From contig OZ023197.1 in assembly GCA_963995505.1 (NCBI GenBank), positions 355,001-419,000 on the forward strand: DNA of 64,000 nucleotides, in the 5' to 3' direction. Under the pieces are notes generated by a model. The model was not told where the DNA came from, did not search any database, and saw only the letters and a program-made list of their open reading frames with translations. Shown one piece after another: positions 23,292 through 36,498 of the stretch. Source of the stretch: Hypericum androsaemum (Eukaryota > Streptophyta > Magnoliopsida > Malpighiales > Hypericaceae). Both the position numbers and the translations under genes were made by a program. Each line of letters starts with the position of its first letter. Position 1 is the stretch's first letter.

Positions 23292-24157
23292 TGACTCGTA
23301 GGTCATTCGTATAATAACAGGTTACAAGACATAGATATAGAAAGTAAATATATAGGTAAAACGATATTAAATTTAGAGATGAAAGCTAAATGAGAAATTC
23401 TATGGTGGTCCTTCCATATCAAGTCATTTGGTGACTGGTATGTACTCATCAATCCACAAATGACATATAAATTTAGACTAATTTATTAACTAATTGACTA
23501 GGATATTTAATTATGAAAACCAAGACATAACGAAGACATTACCTAGAACAAAACACATCCTAGCAAACTAGACAAGCCAAATAGAACATCGTCTAAAGGC
23601 ATATGCACACAACTAAGCGCACACAAAATATACCAAAACAAAATCTACAGACAGCTAAACAAATAGTACAACCCGGTTAGAAAAAACCAAAGTTGAACTA
23701 AGAGCAAGCAAACAACGAGATGATCTAAAAACAAACTAATTATAACAAGACAGAAAGAGCAAACAATAACATAAATATTTAAGGCAGAAAATAAAATAGG
23801 TAGAGACCGGAGGGATTGTCGATAGAGATCAACCCCTCCGGCCGTCGCTTTGGGCCAACTCTGGGTGGCCGAAGCTTGTGCCAGGACCAGACAGAAGGCG
23901 ACGAGACTAGACGAAACTGGGAGGGGCTTCTGGATTGGACCAGTACTAACGCCTGAATTGGAGGGGCTACCGGACTGGACCTGGACCTGCGTCTCTAAAC
24001 TGGACTAGCCCGAGCTCGGAGGTGGATGCTGTTGTCAGTTACCTACAGATGAGCTACGAAAAATGGCGTGGACCAGGGACGGTTGTTATCTATTGGGAGA
24101 GCTCCGATCTACACGAGGGAAGGTCGGATTTGTGACGATCTCCTTCGAGGGAGGCCG
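23292..24157. other. Host sequence between two Copia insertions
   Basis: AT-rich at first (23300-23800), then GC-richer from about 23810. It continues after the next insertion at 30350. The part near 23390-23520 resembles one arm of the inverted-repeat element at 61488-62496 (TATGGTGGTCC, GACTAGGATAT), so an old MITE remnant is possible. No gene identified. Confidence 0.4.
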
Positions 24158-24162
24158 GTGGA

Positions 24163-25049
24163 TGTTGGGTTTTGAATGCTAATTAAAGAAAATAGCCCAA
24201 GGTGGAGGCCTATAATGAAAAGCCCAAGTTAAAAATGGCATTACCACATTGAAAAGTGCAACAAAGATTTCCTAGTTAATAAGGAGATGCTCCTTGTTAG
24301 CTAGAAAATGAGTTGATCATCTGGAAAGCCAACTCGGACCGTTGCGAGGATCGGGCGTAGCACCATCCGAGCACGAGCATGAGCACGTGCTCTTATACGT
24401 TCGTGTGTGCATGGCGCATTGGACGCAGATTGCAATGGGCACTTTGTGGCACACTTGGTACTTTGCACGTATGCATCGTCGCGAGGAGCTGAGGAGCCTA
24501 AAATTTTGGCTAATTTCAGAAGACTCCAGAATACTCAGACGTGAAGAGGTGCGGAAGGGATGGCCTGTCTAGAGAACCCACCGAAGGGGTGCCTACGAGC
24601 ACCAAAGGGTCACAAGCATGTTGGCCAAATCTGGTAGACGAAAGGGTGCCTCTGGCTGGCCAAAAAGGAGGCTGTCTGCTGGCCGAATGAATGCATCTCT
24701 TCGGAAGTGCCTCGTGCCTTTTTGGAGCGCCTGCCTCCCTCCCATCCAGCTCTTATAAACAACCATCTCCCCTCACTTCCAAAATCATCCCAACTACAAG
24801 TGCATAAGCATTGTAGTTTTCTCCTCTCTCTCTCTCTCTGTAAAAGTTCTGAGTATCTGACGGTTCGCCTGAAGCTTCGAGGGGTCGTTGTGCTACGAAC
24901 TTGAAGTCTGAAAGTCATTGTATTTTGGGAACGATTGACGTAGTTTGTGAGCACTTAATATGGGAAAATCTCGTCTTACAAAAAAAGAGTCTAACTCTTG
25001 CCTCGATTTACAAGATCCTAATCAAGTACACCACATCCGACAAACAATA
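24163..25049 (+). repeat. 5' LTR of the plus-strand Copia element
   Basis: 887 bp, with CT-rich run and TATA-like TTATAAACAA. The LTR stretch complementary to the leader is AATCTCGTCTTAC at 24967-24979. Confidence 0.88.
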
Positions 25050-25066
25050 ATCGTAAGATGAGATTT
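25050..25066 (+). other. LTR-complementary primer-site position in the second element
   Basis: After the LTR end come AT and CGTAAGATGAGATTT. It pairs with AATCTCGTCTTAC in the 5' LTR (one G·U) and with AATCTCATCTTACG in the 3' LTR (30267-30280, all Watson-Crick). Position and spacing equal those of the minus-strand element. Confidence 0.75.
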
Positions 25067-25078
25067 GTGTACTTGAAG

Positions 25079-28000
25079 ATGGCATCATCAAGCTCTGCAC
25101 CGACGATCATAGGAACTGTCCACGCCGAAAGGCCAGCCAAGTTCAATGGCATGGAGTTCAAGAGGTGGCAACAGAAGATGCTGTTCTACTTGACGACGCT
25201 CAACCTGGTCCGATTCTTGAAAGAAGAGGCTCCAAAGGTGGCAGAAAATGAGGCTGATCAACAGAAGATCAACTCTCTGGATGCATGGAGTCACATCGAC
25301 TTCCCGTATCATAATTATATCCTGAATGGATTAGATGATACCCTTTGCAATGTCTATGTAGGTGCCAAGACTGCGAAAGAATTGTGGGATTCACTGGAGA
25401 AGAAGTACAAGATGGAGGATGTCGGGATGAAGAAATTTATTGTCGGGAGATTCCTCGACTTTCAGATGGTGGATTCCAAGAAGGTCATAGACCAAGTTCA
25501 AGAGCTGCAGCTAATTCTACATGAGATTCATGCCGAAGGCATGCAACTCAGTGAGTCCTTCCAAGTGGCTGCACTAATTGAGAAGCTACCCCCCTGTGGA
25601 AGGATTTCAAGAACTACCTTAAGCACAAGAGGCAGGACATAGGGCTGGAAGACCTGATCGCGAGACTAAGGATCGAGGAAGATAACTGAAAGTCCAAAGT
25701 CAAGACCAGCAGGACCAACTCTGAGGCTAAAGCACACCTCATTGAAGGAGGTACCGGGAAGAAGAGGAAGAAGCCCAAAAATAAGCAGGAGAAGCAAGAG
25801 CCAAAGTAAAAGAAGGTTAAGAAGATTAATGGCAATTGCTACAACTACGACAAGCCCGATCACATGGCAAAAGATTGTCGCCTGCCAAAGAAGGACGATC
25901 GTGAGAAGGCTAATCTGACCGAAGACCTATCTGAGCTACACTTATCCACCGTGGTGTTTGAAGTCAATCTCAAAAGATGGTTTATTGGCACAGGGACAAC
26001 CTGACACATCTGTTCAGATAAGGAGATGTTCTCAATCTATACCCCGATCAACGGACGAAAGTTATTTATGGGTAACTCTGCAACTTCTCTCGTAGTCGGA
26101 CTAGCCAAGGTGGTGCTGAAGCTGACCTCCGAAAAAGAGCTAACCCTCAAGGATGTGCTGCATATCCTAGACATTCGAAAAAATCTAGTATCCGGCTCCC
26201 TGTTAAGCAAAGCCAGGTTGAAGCTAGTTTTTTAGGCTGATAGATTTGTGTTAACTAAGGTTGGTACCTTTGTAGGAAAGGGTTACCTCGAGAGGAGGCT
26301 CTTCAAGATGAATATAATAAGTGTCAAACGCGCCTTTGAGGGCCTTAATAAAGTTGTTAATTCTTCATACTTGGCTGAGTGTTCTAACTTATGGCATGAT
26401 AGAAAGTTAGTAAGTTTAAATTTATTACCTAAAATAGAGTTTGACCCAAACAATAAATGTGAAGTATGTGTAGAGGCAAAAATGACCAAAGCACATTTTC
26501 ATTCAGTGGAAAGAAGTACTACACCTTTAGAGTTAATTCATACCGAAATCTGCGATATGAAACACGTGTAAACTAGAGGTGGGAAAAAGTATTTCATCAT
26601 ATTTATTGATGATTGCACAAGGTACTGCTATGTACATCTCTTAAAAGGAAAGACGAAGTTCTAGAAGCTTTCAAGAGTCATAAGAATGGGGTCAAAAATC
26701 AACTTAGTACTAAAATCAAGATGATTCGAAGTGATAGAGGGGGAGAATATGTAGCTCTGTTTGAGAAATTCTGCCAACAAAATGGCATTATTCATCAGAC
26801 GACTGCACCATACTCACTTCAATCAAATGGCGCAGTTGAACGCAAGAATCAAACTCTCAAGAAGATGATGAATGCTATGTTGATTAGCTCGGGCTTACCC
26901 CTGAACATATGGGGGGAAGCTGTACTCTCAGCTAATCACATTCTAAATAAACTGCCACACAAGAAAATGGACAAAACCCCATATAAATTATGGAAAGGGA
27001 GAAACCCTTCCTACGGTTATCTTAAAGTGTGGGGGTGCCTAGCTAAGGTAGAAATACCTCCACCTAAAAGGGTGAGAATAAGACCCAAGATCATTGACTG
27101 TATCTTTATCAGATATGCCTACAACAGTAGCGCATACCGATTTCTAGTGCACAAGTCTGAAAACCCTGAAATCAACAAGGGAATGGTCATGGAATCAAGG
27201 AATGTAACATTGAGGAGAGGAAAGACCCAAGCTCTAACAAAAGAACTCATAAAGCTACTCAAGGTTCTCTTCAAGTTGAGAAAACTAGACGTAGCAAAAG
27301 GGTCAGAACGGCCAAGTTGTTTGGTCCAGATTTTTTGACATACGTGATAGAAAATAAATCTGGGACAATCCAAGAGGCGTTATCTAGTCCAGATGCTTCT
27401 ATTTGAAAAGAAGCTATCAACAGTGAGATAGAGTCCATCATGCAAAACCACACGTGGAAAATCGTGGATCTCCCACCAGGTTGCAAATTTTTAGGTTACA
27501 AGTGGATCCTTAAAAGGAAATACAAAGCTGATGGATCAATCGATAAGTACAAAGCTCGGTTGGTAGCTAAAGGGTTCAAACAGAAGGAAGGATATGATTT
27601 TTTTAACACATATTTTCCGATCACAAGAATCACATCTGTTAGAGTGCTCATAGCTGTTGCAGCACCTTATAACTTCGAGATACATCAGATGGATGTAAAA
27701 ATAGCTTTCCTAAATGGAGAACTAGAAGAGGAGATATATATGGAATAACCTGAAGGATTTATTTTCCCCGGACAAGAATATAAAGTATGCAAGCTGGTCA
27801 AGTCACTGTACGGGCTGAAATAGGCACCGAAACAGTGGCATGAGAAATTTGATAGAATAATGATGTCAAATGGCTTTAAGATCAATGTGTATGATAAATG
27901 TGTATACATTAAAGGCACACCTGATGCTTACGTGATTGTATGTCTGTATGTAGGATATATGCTAATCATGGGAAGCAGTAATGATCTTATTGCGAAAACT

Positions 28001-28897
28001 AAGAACATGTTAAAGAATAACTTTGACATGAAAGATATGGGTCTAGCTGACGTTATACTAGAGATTAAAATCTCGAGAATGACTGAAAGAATTATCTTAT
28101 CACAATCTCACTATGTTGAGAATGTACTCAAGAAATTCAAAGCTTTTGACAAACCTCCAGCTAAGACTCCGGTAGACTTGAGTCTACACTTAGCTAAAAA
28201 TTGAGGGGATCCAGTATCTCAACTGAAATATAAAAGGATCATTGGAAGCCTAATGTACTTAACAAATTGTACGCGCCCTGATATTTTTTATTCAAATAGC
28301 AAGCTTAGTAGATTCACAAGTAATCCAGAAATAGATCACTGGCTAGCTCTGGAAAGGGTTCTAAAGTATCTAAAATATACTTTGAACTATGGCATACTAT
28401 ATACGAGATATCCAGCTATATTGGAAGGATACAGTGACGCAAATTGGATATCGGACACTAAAGACTCCAAATCTATCAATGGTTACGTATTTACTATAGG
28501 TGGTAGAGCTGTATCCTAGAATTCCTCTAAACAAACGTGCATAGCTCGATCCACCATGGAGTCGGAGTTTATAGCACTAGACAAAGCTGGGAAAGAAGCT
28601 GAATGACTCAGAAATTTCTTAGAGGATATTCCTTGTTAGAATAAACCTATGCCTCCTGTATTGATAGACTATGATAGCATGTCAGCAATAGTAAGAGCTC
28701 AAAGTACTATGTACAATGGTAAGTCTTGACACATCCGTAAGAGACATAATATCATTAGACAATTGATCTCAAGTGGAGCAATAACAGTTGACTATGTGAA
28801 GTCCAAGGACAACATAGCTGATCCTTTGACGAAAGGAATCAATAGAGATCAAATGTACAATACAGTAAAGAGAATGGGGTTAAAACTCACACAATAA
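25079..28897 (+). pseudogene. Decayed Copia gag-pol
   Basis: Gag starts at ATG 25079 and is open to about 25600. Later pieces are a degenerate zinc knuckle, integrase with RSDRGGEY at about 26730 and SNGAVERKNQ nearby, RT with [14 protein letters not shown] at about 27700, and RNase H with EGYSDANW at about 28430. The RT active site reads YVGYMLI instead of YVDDxLI, and in-frame stops and frameshifts are frequent. It is not functional. Confidence 0.9.
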
Positions 28898-29441
28898 AAG
28901 CGTTCATAGTGGTAACTCAATCATGATGAGTGAAGATCTCACGAATTTGGTTCAATGAGATAACTAAGGTATGGATGGCTAAGATGATCACTTGGAACCC
29001 TTCTCATTCTCCGAAGCTACCCAAGTGCGAACCTGCAAAGGTGTGGTAAGGTTAAGCATCTACGCTTTTAATGATTCATATACCAAGAAAAGGTGGAGTA
29101 TGGCAGGATACTCTTGATTGGAGATCACCTGTATAAGTATGAAGTGAGGCCGCTTCAAATGGAAAAATACTTACAAATCCAAGATACGGTCCATGGCCGA
29201 AACGGACAGAACATGAGAACTAAAAGATATTAGAGATATCATTGTGTAAATGTTATTGTCTAGGTTTACATAAAAAGCTGACCAGTTCAAGACATCGCAT
29301 TCACTGAGCAGCAAGTAAATCTGATAGCATTTTACTAGGAAAGGTTCAAAGCCATAAGCTACCTTTCTCGATGCAATGATAACTCGTCGAAACTTTTCTT
29401 AAAAGTGTCAGCATACATTAATCATCATTCATGCGGGGGAT

Positions 29442-30349
29442 TGTTGGATTTTGAATGCTAATTAAAGAAAATGGCCCAAGGTGGAGGCCCATAGTGAAAA
29501 GCCCAAGTTGAAAATGGCATTACCACATTGGAAAGTGCAACAAAGATTTCCTAGTTTATAAGGAGATGCTCTTTGTTAGCTAAGAAATGAGTTGACCATC
29601 TGGAAAGCCAACTCGGACCATTGTGAGGATGGTGCGTAGCACAATCCAAGCACGAGCACGAGCATGCGCAAGCTCTCATGCTCGTGCGCGTGGCGTATTT
29701 GACGCAGGTCACAATAGGCACTTTGTGGCGCACTTGGCACTTCGCACGTACGCATCATCGCGAGGAGCCTAAAATTTTGGCTGATTTCAGAAGACTCCAG
29801 AATACTTAGATGCAAAAAGGTGTGGAAGGGATGGCCTGTTCAGAGAACCCACCGAAGGGGTGCCTACGAGCACCAAAAGGTCACGAGCAGGTTGGCCAAA
29901 TATGGTAGGCGAAAGGGTACCTCTGGCTGGCCGAAAAGGTGCCTGAAGGAGGTTGTCTGCCTACTGGCCGAACAGATGCATCTCCTCGGAAGTACCTCGT
30001 GCCCTTTCGGAGTGCCTGCCTCCCTCCCATCCAGCGCCTATAAATAGGCCTCTCCCCTCACTTCCAAAATCATCCCAACTACAAGTGCATAAGCATTCAT
30101 TAGCATTGTAATTTTCTCCTCTCTCTCTCTCTCTCTCTCAGTAAAAGTTCAGAGTATCCGACGGTTCGCCCGAAGCTTTGAGGGTCGTTGTGCTGCGAAC
30201 TCGAAGTTTGAAAGTCGTTGTATCTTGAGGACGATTGTCGTAGTCCGTGAGCACTTAATACAGGGCAATCTCATCTTACGGAGAAAGAGTCTAACTCTTA
30301 CCTCGACTTACAAGATCCTAATCAAGTACACCACCTCTGACAAACAACA
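29442..30349 (+). repeat. 3' LTR of the plus-strand Copia element
   Basis: 908 bp, closely similar to 24163-25049. It contains a CTATAAATAGGCC TATA box near 30038, a (CT)n run near 30120, and the leader-complementary CAATCTCATCTTACG at 30266-30280. Confidence 0.9.
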
Positions 30350-30354
30350 GTGAA

Positions 30355-30774
30355 CTCCAATCTACTCGTATCTTAAAAGATCACCTCAAGATGGCTGTCG
30401 GCCACCGGAGGAGGAAGCTTGCGTAGAAGGCAGACGACCGACGCTGCTTGCTGTTGATGGTAGGTTGTGGTTGGTTGGGTTGAGGGGTTGAAGGGGAAGG
30501 AGGTTGGACGGTTCTGGAATAGACCCAAAAATTGGGTGGTGATAGCTCCAACTAAGGGAGGAAGAAGTTGGCACAAAAACCAAGTCAGAGCTCCAACAAG
30601 GGAGGGTTTTTTGTGTGGTTGTTATCTATTATTGGATAGAACTATTTCACTCTTGATTAGTTGGTCTAGTTACTCGCATGAAGGGAAATGGAGAGCGTTT
30701 CTTGGCACAACAAGGGAATTTTTTTAATAAAAAAATTTACTCAAAAAGTACCAAATAGAAAGGCCAAGGAAAGA
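30355..30774. other. Intergenic, no gene seen
   Basis: Continuation of the host sequence interrupted by the Copia insertion. Short open frames on both strands lack known motifs. Confidence 0.4.
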
Positions 30775-30782
30775 ACCTAGTT

Positions 30783-31241
30783 TACGGGTGAGTTCGGTGC
30801 GGTTTTGCGGTGTCGGTGTGAATTTTCACACCGAACAGCACTTTTGGTTTTGTGAAAATCTGCGCCTCGGTGTGGCGGTGTCGAAGAAAACCGCGGTGGT
30901 GCGGTTTTATGGTGCGGTTTGCACCGCAAAATTGGGCCCATTTCGTTAAGCCCATGTAGTAGGCCCAAATTTGGAAAGAAGCCTCCTTTTTCACACAATC
31001 AAAAAAAGTTTATATACTAAAACAAAACGACGTCATTTTTTCACATAATACACGTATGCTAAAACGGTTTCGTGGGCGGTCGGTGTGGTTTGAGACCAAC
31101 ACCGAAACCACACCGCACCAAATCGGTGTCGGTTTGAAACCGCACCATGAAACTATTTAAGTGTGCGGTTTGAATTTTGTCCGTCGGTTGGTTTCGCGAT
31201 CGATCGATTTCACAGTTTTATGAGTTTCAAGCTCACCCCTA
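30783..31241. mobile_element. hAT-type MITE
   Basis: A 459-bp element with terminal inverted repeats TACGGGTGAGTTCGG and TAGGGGTGAGCTTG (minus strand). The 8-mers flanking it are ACCTAGTT (30775-30782) and ACGTAGTT (31242-31249), 7 of 8 identical, as for hAT elements. The interior is rich in GGTGCGGTTT and complementary AAACCGCACC repeats, typical of a common class of plant hAT MITEs. No coding capacity. Confidence 0.75.
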
Positions 31242-31378
31242 ACGTAGTTCATACTTTGAAAAAGTTAAATAAAATTCATAAACCGTAAAAAAATCTTAGA
31301 AATTGGAACCAAGAATTTCTTGTGGAGTGGGCTGAATTAAGAGGCCCATTAGGTTGGGACGTACAAATTAATTAGATC

Positions 31379-31384
31379 AAAAAA
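31379..31384 (-). terminator. RNA polymerase III terminator of tRNA-Asn
   Basis: Run of six T on the minus strand, seven nucleotides after the tRNA 3' end. Confidence 0.8.
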
Positions 31385-31391
31385 TAGTTAA

Positions 31392-31465
31392 CGCTAGAAG
31401 GAGGGCTTGAACCTCCGACCTTGTGGTTAACAGCCACACGCTCTAGCCAACTGAGCTATTCCAGC
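31392..31465 (-). tRNA. trnN-GUU: tRNA-Asn (anticodon GUU)
   Basis: The 74-nt minus-strand sequence folds as a standard cloverleaf. Acceptor arms GCTGGAA / TTCTAGC pair (with G·U). The D-arm TAGCTCAGTTGG doubles as the A box. The anticodon loop CTGTTAA gives GUU, and the T-arm GGAGGTTCAAGCCCTCC includes the B box. There is no intron and no encoded CCA, as usual for nuclear genes. An upstream CAACAAG, typical of plant pol III tRNA promoters, lies just before the 5' end. It decodes AAC/AAU codons. Confidence 0.95.
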
Positions 31466-32274
31466 TTGCTTGTTGGCGAGTCGCACTTTATTTTTATAAT
31501 AATTGTTGTCAACGGTAAATCAATAGTAATTTAGAAATCTGTAATTACTAAACAGGGTGGATAATTGACTTAATTAAATTGATCTTACTCTTGGGTGTGA
31601 CATCTACCTTTCTTCTGTTCAATTCGTTTTCCTGTGACTTCTAAAGAAAATTCAATGGCAGCTACCACTTTTTATATCCTCCCTAGGTAGATATTATACA
31701 TGTTCAATTTATAACAATAAATAATTAGATTAACTAGTAAAAGAGTCGTTATAATTTAATCATGCCGTTTGAAGTTTAAATCTTTGAAAATGTAACAATA
31801 TTAAAAATTTATTAAAATAATTTTGTCACCAGTCAATAATCTTATCGAAATTTCAATTAGATTATCAGTAAATTTTCAGATACTAGGTGTTTGTTGTGGT
31901 CGGTAGAACCTCCATGAAACCAAGATAGTCAGAGACTTAATTAATTAATTAAGCTGCCGAGGACTTTTGTCCGATGAAAGTGAGTAGAAATTAAATCTAT
32001 TGAAGCTGACTCATCAAAGTAGAGCTTATCCACAACCGGATTATTTCAAATGTCATGATTGTATTGTCATTTGCAGGTGTTTTAGGCAATGATTGAAATT
32101 TGAAAGTGACAATGTACGATTCAAGGATGCTTTAGAAATTAATTAGCTTTTCTTTTTCTCCGTTTTTGGAGCTATATGACTAAAAAGACATACCGGATAA
32201 ACAGTGGATAATAGATATTAGAGCTTATTGGTTCACAACCCCGGAGTTTATTTGTTGCTGTTGGAGCATTTAGG

Positions 32275-32530
32275 GCCAGTTTGGTATAACATCCAGGAGG
32301 TCATGCGCTATAGCCTAGGGGAGTTTTGAAGCATAGGAACAAGACCATCTTTGAGGAGCAAAGGCCAGACTCGTCGTTGGTAATCAACCGGGTTATTTAT
32401 TATGTTGACTCGATCAAGGACCTGCACAACCAAGACTTTAATTTTGTTATTGCAATCTCTAAGGCCAAATTAACTTGAATTAGCATTGTTATTGAGGATA
32501 ATTTGATCCAGGCGAAGATGTAATAGAAGT
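32275..32530 (+). pseudogene. Possible LINE ORF2 C-terminal fragment
   Basis: One plus-strand frame reads HRNKTIFEEQRPDSSLVINR, resembling the W..ERNxRIFE block after the zinc-binding domain of plant LINE reverse transcriptases. It is short and broken by stops. Confidence 0.3.
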
Positions 32531-33327
32531 ATTTAACTCTTAACGATATCCAACATCAAGATAGAGACTTTTTCTATCAAAAATATTCTTTCTTTATCAC
32601 AATTTTTTTCAACCGACTTTTACTTGGGATTTTGACGAGACCACCAACCGTAATTTTAAAAAAGAGAAATTTACACTATCTAGGCTATAAATATTATCAT
32701 TAATAAAATTCATTTATTGAAAAAAAAAATCAAGGCGGTCATTGTTTGAACTTGAATCTTCAGCCATGTTGAAACTGATTTCATATGGGGTTGAAAATTT
32801 TGCATAATTGTGATGAGTGAATTGGTCGAAAAAAATTGATCAAAAAATTGATATCTTTATATACTCTTGATGTATTCTTAATTAACTTCTATATATTCAA
32901 TAACAAAAATTATACCAGTTCACCAAAAGAAGAACAAGATCTACCGGAGAAAACAAAAACAGATATTCAATAACAAAAAAATTATTTCCGATTTTTGTTA
33001 GAACACAATTTTTTTTTTCACAAAATGATTTCCAGCAAAAAAATAATCGGACCTTATTTAAAAATCGGTACTTCTTGGTCAAGGTTGAGAATGAATATTA
33101 TCCGATATTGGACTTAATAAATCGAACAAGATAGAAATGTTCAGTTCCGGGACATAAATGTCGAAAGAATAAGGACATTTCCAAAGATATTAAAATGTCA
33201 AATCACTGTCCACCTCATAAACTCTGTATCATTTATTCATTTATTAGTTTTTTTGTGTGTGATGCTCATCTTATGTTAACACTTTCATTTAACCTGAGAT
33301 GAAAAGCAATTGTTCAAAAAAAAAAAT

Positions 33328-33353
33328 AACACACACATATATATATATGTGTG
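33328..33353. repeat. Palindromic (AC)n(AT)n(GT)n microsatellite
   Basis: ACACACAC-ATATATATAT-GTGTGT. The whole run is self-complementary. Confidence 0.8.
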
Positions 33354-35499
33354 TAATTAGATATAAGTTTTTAATATCAAAATAAGAACAAAATTTTAAA
33401 TTAGATATTTTTTGCGTCTTTAATTAATTTTTATTGAAATCTCATAACTATTATGGTCCGTTGGATTTGCCATACTAACTACAATTAAGTGGAGAATGGT
33501 GGTGTTGACTTTTTATCCTTGTTATCTATTTATTTTATTGTACAGTTTTCTGCTTAATTTAATTCATAATCTTGGTCGTGATTAAGGTTTGGGTAAATCC
33601 AAATTATATTGGGAAATCAGGAAGTGTAGATAGGTCAACGCATCTGTTTCAACTATCAGTCGCAAGTAATCTTGTAAGGTAAGTAAAGGGCAACATCACA
33701 ACCCCGGGACAAACCTGTCAAGTAAGTTTTCCTTTTACGAGGTAAGAACAAATTATATGGATTATTTTAGATCATTATTTCTGTAGTGCTGAACCCGGGA
33801 CAAAGTGGCGCATTTATGTGCTTCCAAAGTATCCATTGTCCTGTGCAAAAAAAAAAAAACTTATTAGAACTTCTATATCAAACAAAAAAATTAAGTCATT
33901 GGTTTGATTAATTTTTAATATTTTATAGATAATTTCATCGCTCTTGCAATTATTAATAAGATAATCTCAACATGTCCTTTCAAACAATGTCCATGGAACC
34001 GAAGATTGTATAGACTTTGTGTAAGAAATATGATGTGAATGAAGAGTTCGTCTTATTAGAATTCATAGGTATATATCAATTTATATACACATCAATTTAT
34101 ACAGCTATGTCTAACGGCTAGTTCAATGTAATTTACATAATTACAGCTTCTAAAATATAGTAGTTACATATGTGCATATATAGAGAGAGTTATACGGGCA
34201 GCCAAATATGAAATGTGTATGATCTTCAGCTCATCAGGGTCCCGTATGATCAGCAGTAGCTGGTCTGCATATTCTGCAGATTGCAGAGTATCTGCAAACC
34301 TTCCAATTCTTGCTCCAATCAGTTCAATGCTTCCAATACTTTGACTAGCAACGAAACGAAGGTCGCGTGAAAACAACAATAGACATGAGAGCAACCATTT
34401 CGATACCACGTTATTCATATCAAACTCATTACTTAAGATAAAGAATTGGTAAATTTTTAAGCTATTTTTTATATAGTTGCTTAACTTAAGTACACGGTTG
34501 CAAATAGGATCCTTGCCTATCGAGATATTCTTTCTCTATTGTGATTTTTTCTCACCGAATTTTATCACTGTAGAATTTTGATGAGATCGAGGATCACAAC
34601 CTTTCAAGAAAGAATTTTAAACTAGGTTGTTAATATTATCATTAATTACACATTGAAGATCTTAAGTTTCTTGCCATTTACGCCTTGTATTTTTTCCCTC
34701 CTGAAGTCAGTTACCACACGCAGGATCGGATAGAAAAATGAATCCGACGGTGCACGCAATGCATGATCTTATTAAATATAAGGGACCTATCTGGAATGGC
34801 AATCAATAATATCCATCCATCTCTCTCCTCTCTCTCTCTAACTACCAATCATCTGTGGGCATGCGCCACCAACTCCTTGCAACAAAAAGTCCGACACAGT
34901 TTACCACCCCAAAAAAAAAAGGTCCGACACAGTTCTTTATTAATATAATCAATTACTCTCGATATATGAATCTGTTCATGCAAGAAATATTCGTCTCATT
35001 CTACGTGGCCCCTGTATATGTTTCTTACAATTAGATTATGGGTTTTTTTTCATGAAAAAGAACAGGTTTTTTTTATCAAAAAGAAGAGTTATAACGAGAG
35101 GCTTAGGCCTATTACTTATACACACCCATGTACATTCAAATTCTCTTTAAGATTATGCGGGATAATTATAGTAACTAATGCTAACGGTATGACTTGTTTG
35201 TGAATCAGGTAAAGTTTTTGTCACCTAGTTATAGAACTGCAAAATAGTGATGTGTCAAATCATAAAATTGGATGACTATTTTTTTAATAAGTGATTATTT
35301 TGTTTATAAATATGTAACTGTACAATGCAAAAGTTTGCATGAAAACAAGCTAAAGCGCGCTAGAGTTACATCAAAAGGACCCGTGCAGTCTACTGGAAGG
35401 AGTCTAGGTACATCAAAATGTCTTGCTCGTCTAAGGAAGAGATCGATTCCGACCAAATGAGTCATTCTCTAATCTTTAAGATAGAGGTATGAAGAAGAA

Positions 35500-36440
35500 A
35501 CTTGTAGTCGACACTCGCGCCTTCAAAGATTCTTGTTTCGAGTGTTCCGCAGTACTCACATAATTACCCTGAATACTGTGTATCACATCTTCTTCAATAT
35601 ACCTCCACTTCATAGGTTCATCCAGCTAGCCAAAGAGTTCGATATTGTGTTGCCCACACACCAAGAAATTCCCAATTTCTTAGTGAAGATATTCCAGAGA
35701 GGCCAAGCAGCCTTGCAATGAAGCAGGAGATGGCTGACAGATTCGTCAACATCCTAACAAAGTAGGTAAAGAGCATCCCACGCATTTAGCCTTCTCATCC
35801 GAATTAAGTTATCCCTAGTTGGGAACTAGCCTTGCAGAGCGAGCCAGAGAAAGCATTCCATTTTAGTTAGAATCTTTCCTGTCTAGAGTTGCGCAATCTG
35901 TAAATCATACGGTTCTTTGTTGAGTTGATACATCCATCTCCTCACGGTGCTGACATTGTAGATGGTGTCTTGGCCAAGGTACCAAGACACACGATCTCGT
36001 CTTGATAGGGCGCGCGCATAATCTTCAAGACAAGACAACAGAGTGGCCTCCGAGATAGCCTCCCAGGCAAATAATTGCCTTCTCCATCTCAATTACCACA
36101 CCTAGTAGTTATCTACCCATCTCCTACATTCAGCAATTTTTGCCATTTTTGTGTAGAGACAGAGAACAATCTCTGAAATTTCTCAAACAAAGGGACACCA
36201 TCTAACCAAACCAAGGGTCAAGCCAAAACAAAAAGTTGCTTCCTTCACCAGCCAACAAACGGAAACCCCCAAAAAATTCCTTTGCCATCGTCGAATCCTC
36301 ACGGGCAGTATCAAAAATTCCTTTCCAGCGTCCATTCCCACAGCCAAAAGGAAAAGAAAGAGAATTAATCTGAGAAAAGTTGCTTGCATGAAATCGGACG
36401 ATAGTAAAATGAAGTTTAACTAAAAAAATTTGGATCAAGA
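35500..36440 (-). pseudogene. LINE (L1-type) ORF2 C-terminal remnant
   Basis: Minus-strand frames resemble the region before and within the reverse-transcriptase zinc-binding domain of plant LINEs. About 36200-36290 reads GEGSNFLFWLDPWFG, like the usual GxGxxIxFWxDxW motif. About 35700-35880 reads like the WxAxxGKLPT…D…C…C domain with cysteines lost. Frameshifts and stops are numerous, and no endonuclease or RT core is present. A minus-strand open frame at 35883-36092 is one undisrupted piece. Confidence 0.55.
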
Positions 36441-36498
36441 ATATACAATTATTTTTTATCCAATTTTGTGATTCGATACATCATTTTATTATTGTTCT

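Larger units (their letters stand above)
24163..30349 (+). mobile_element. Decayed Copia LTR retrotransposon, inverted relative of 16989-23286
   Basis: LTRs 24163-25049 and 29442-30349 start TGTTGG and end ACAAACAA(T/C)A. The flanking pentamers are GTGGA and GTGAA (4 of 5). Internal order is gag to RNase H on the plus strand with many stops and frameshifts. The purine tract GCGGGGGAT adjoins the 3' LTR. Internal sequence is clearly homologous to the minus-strand element, but the LTRs match mainly in their 3' parts, so it is a sister subfamily rather than a copy. Confidence 0.92.
31466..35499. other. Long intergenic region
   Basis: AT-rich, with many T/A runs and no convincing gene. It holds a microsatellite at about 33328-33353 and a possible LINE fragment at 32275-32530. 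A minus-strand frame at 34164-34418 has no recognisable domain. Confidence 0.5.

Noticed and set aside
30783..31241. GC-rich repeats read as a gene fragment
   Set aside because: Terminal inverted repeats plus an 8-bp flanking duplication and internal GGTGCGGTTT repeats fit a hAT MITE.
34164..34418. 84-codon minus-strand frame beginning MNNVVSKWLLSCLLLF
   Set aside because: Looks at first like a signal peptide, but the start (ACGTGGTATCG) resembles a degenerate Copia primer-site region, and nothing downstream is conserved.
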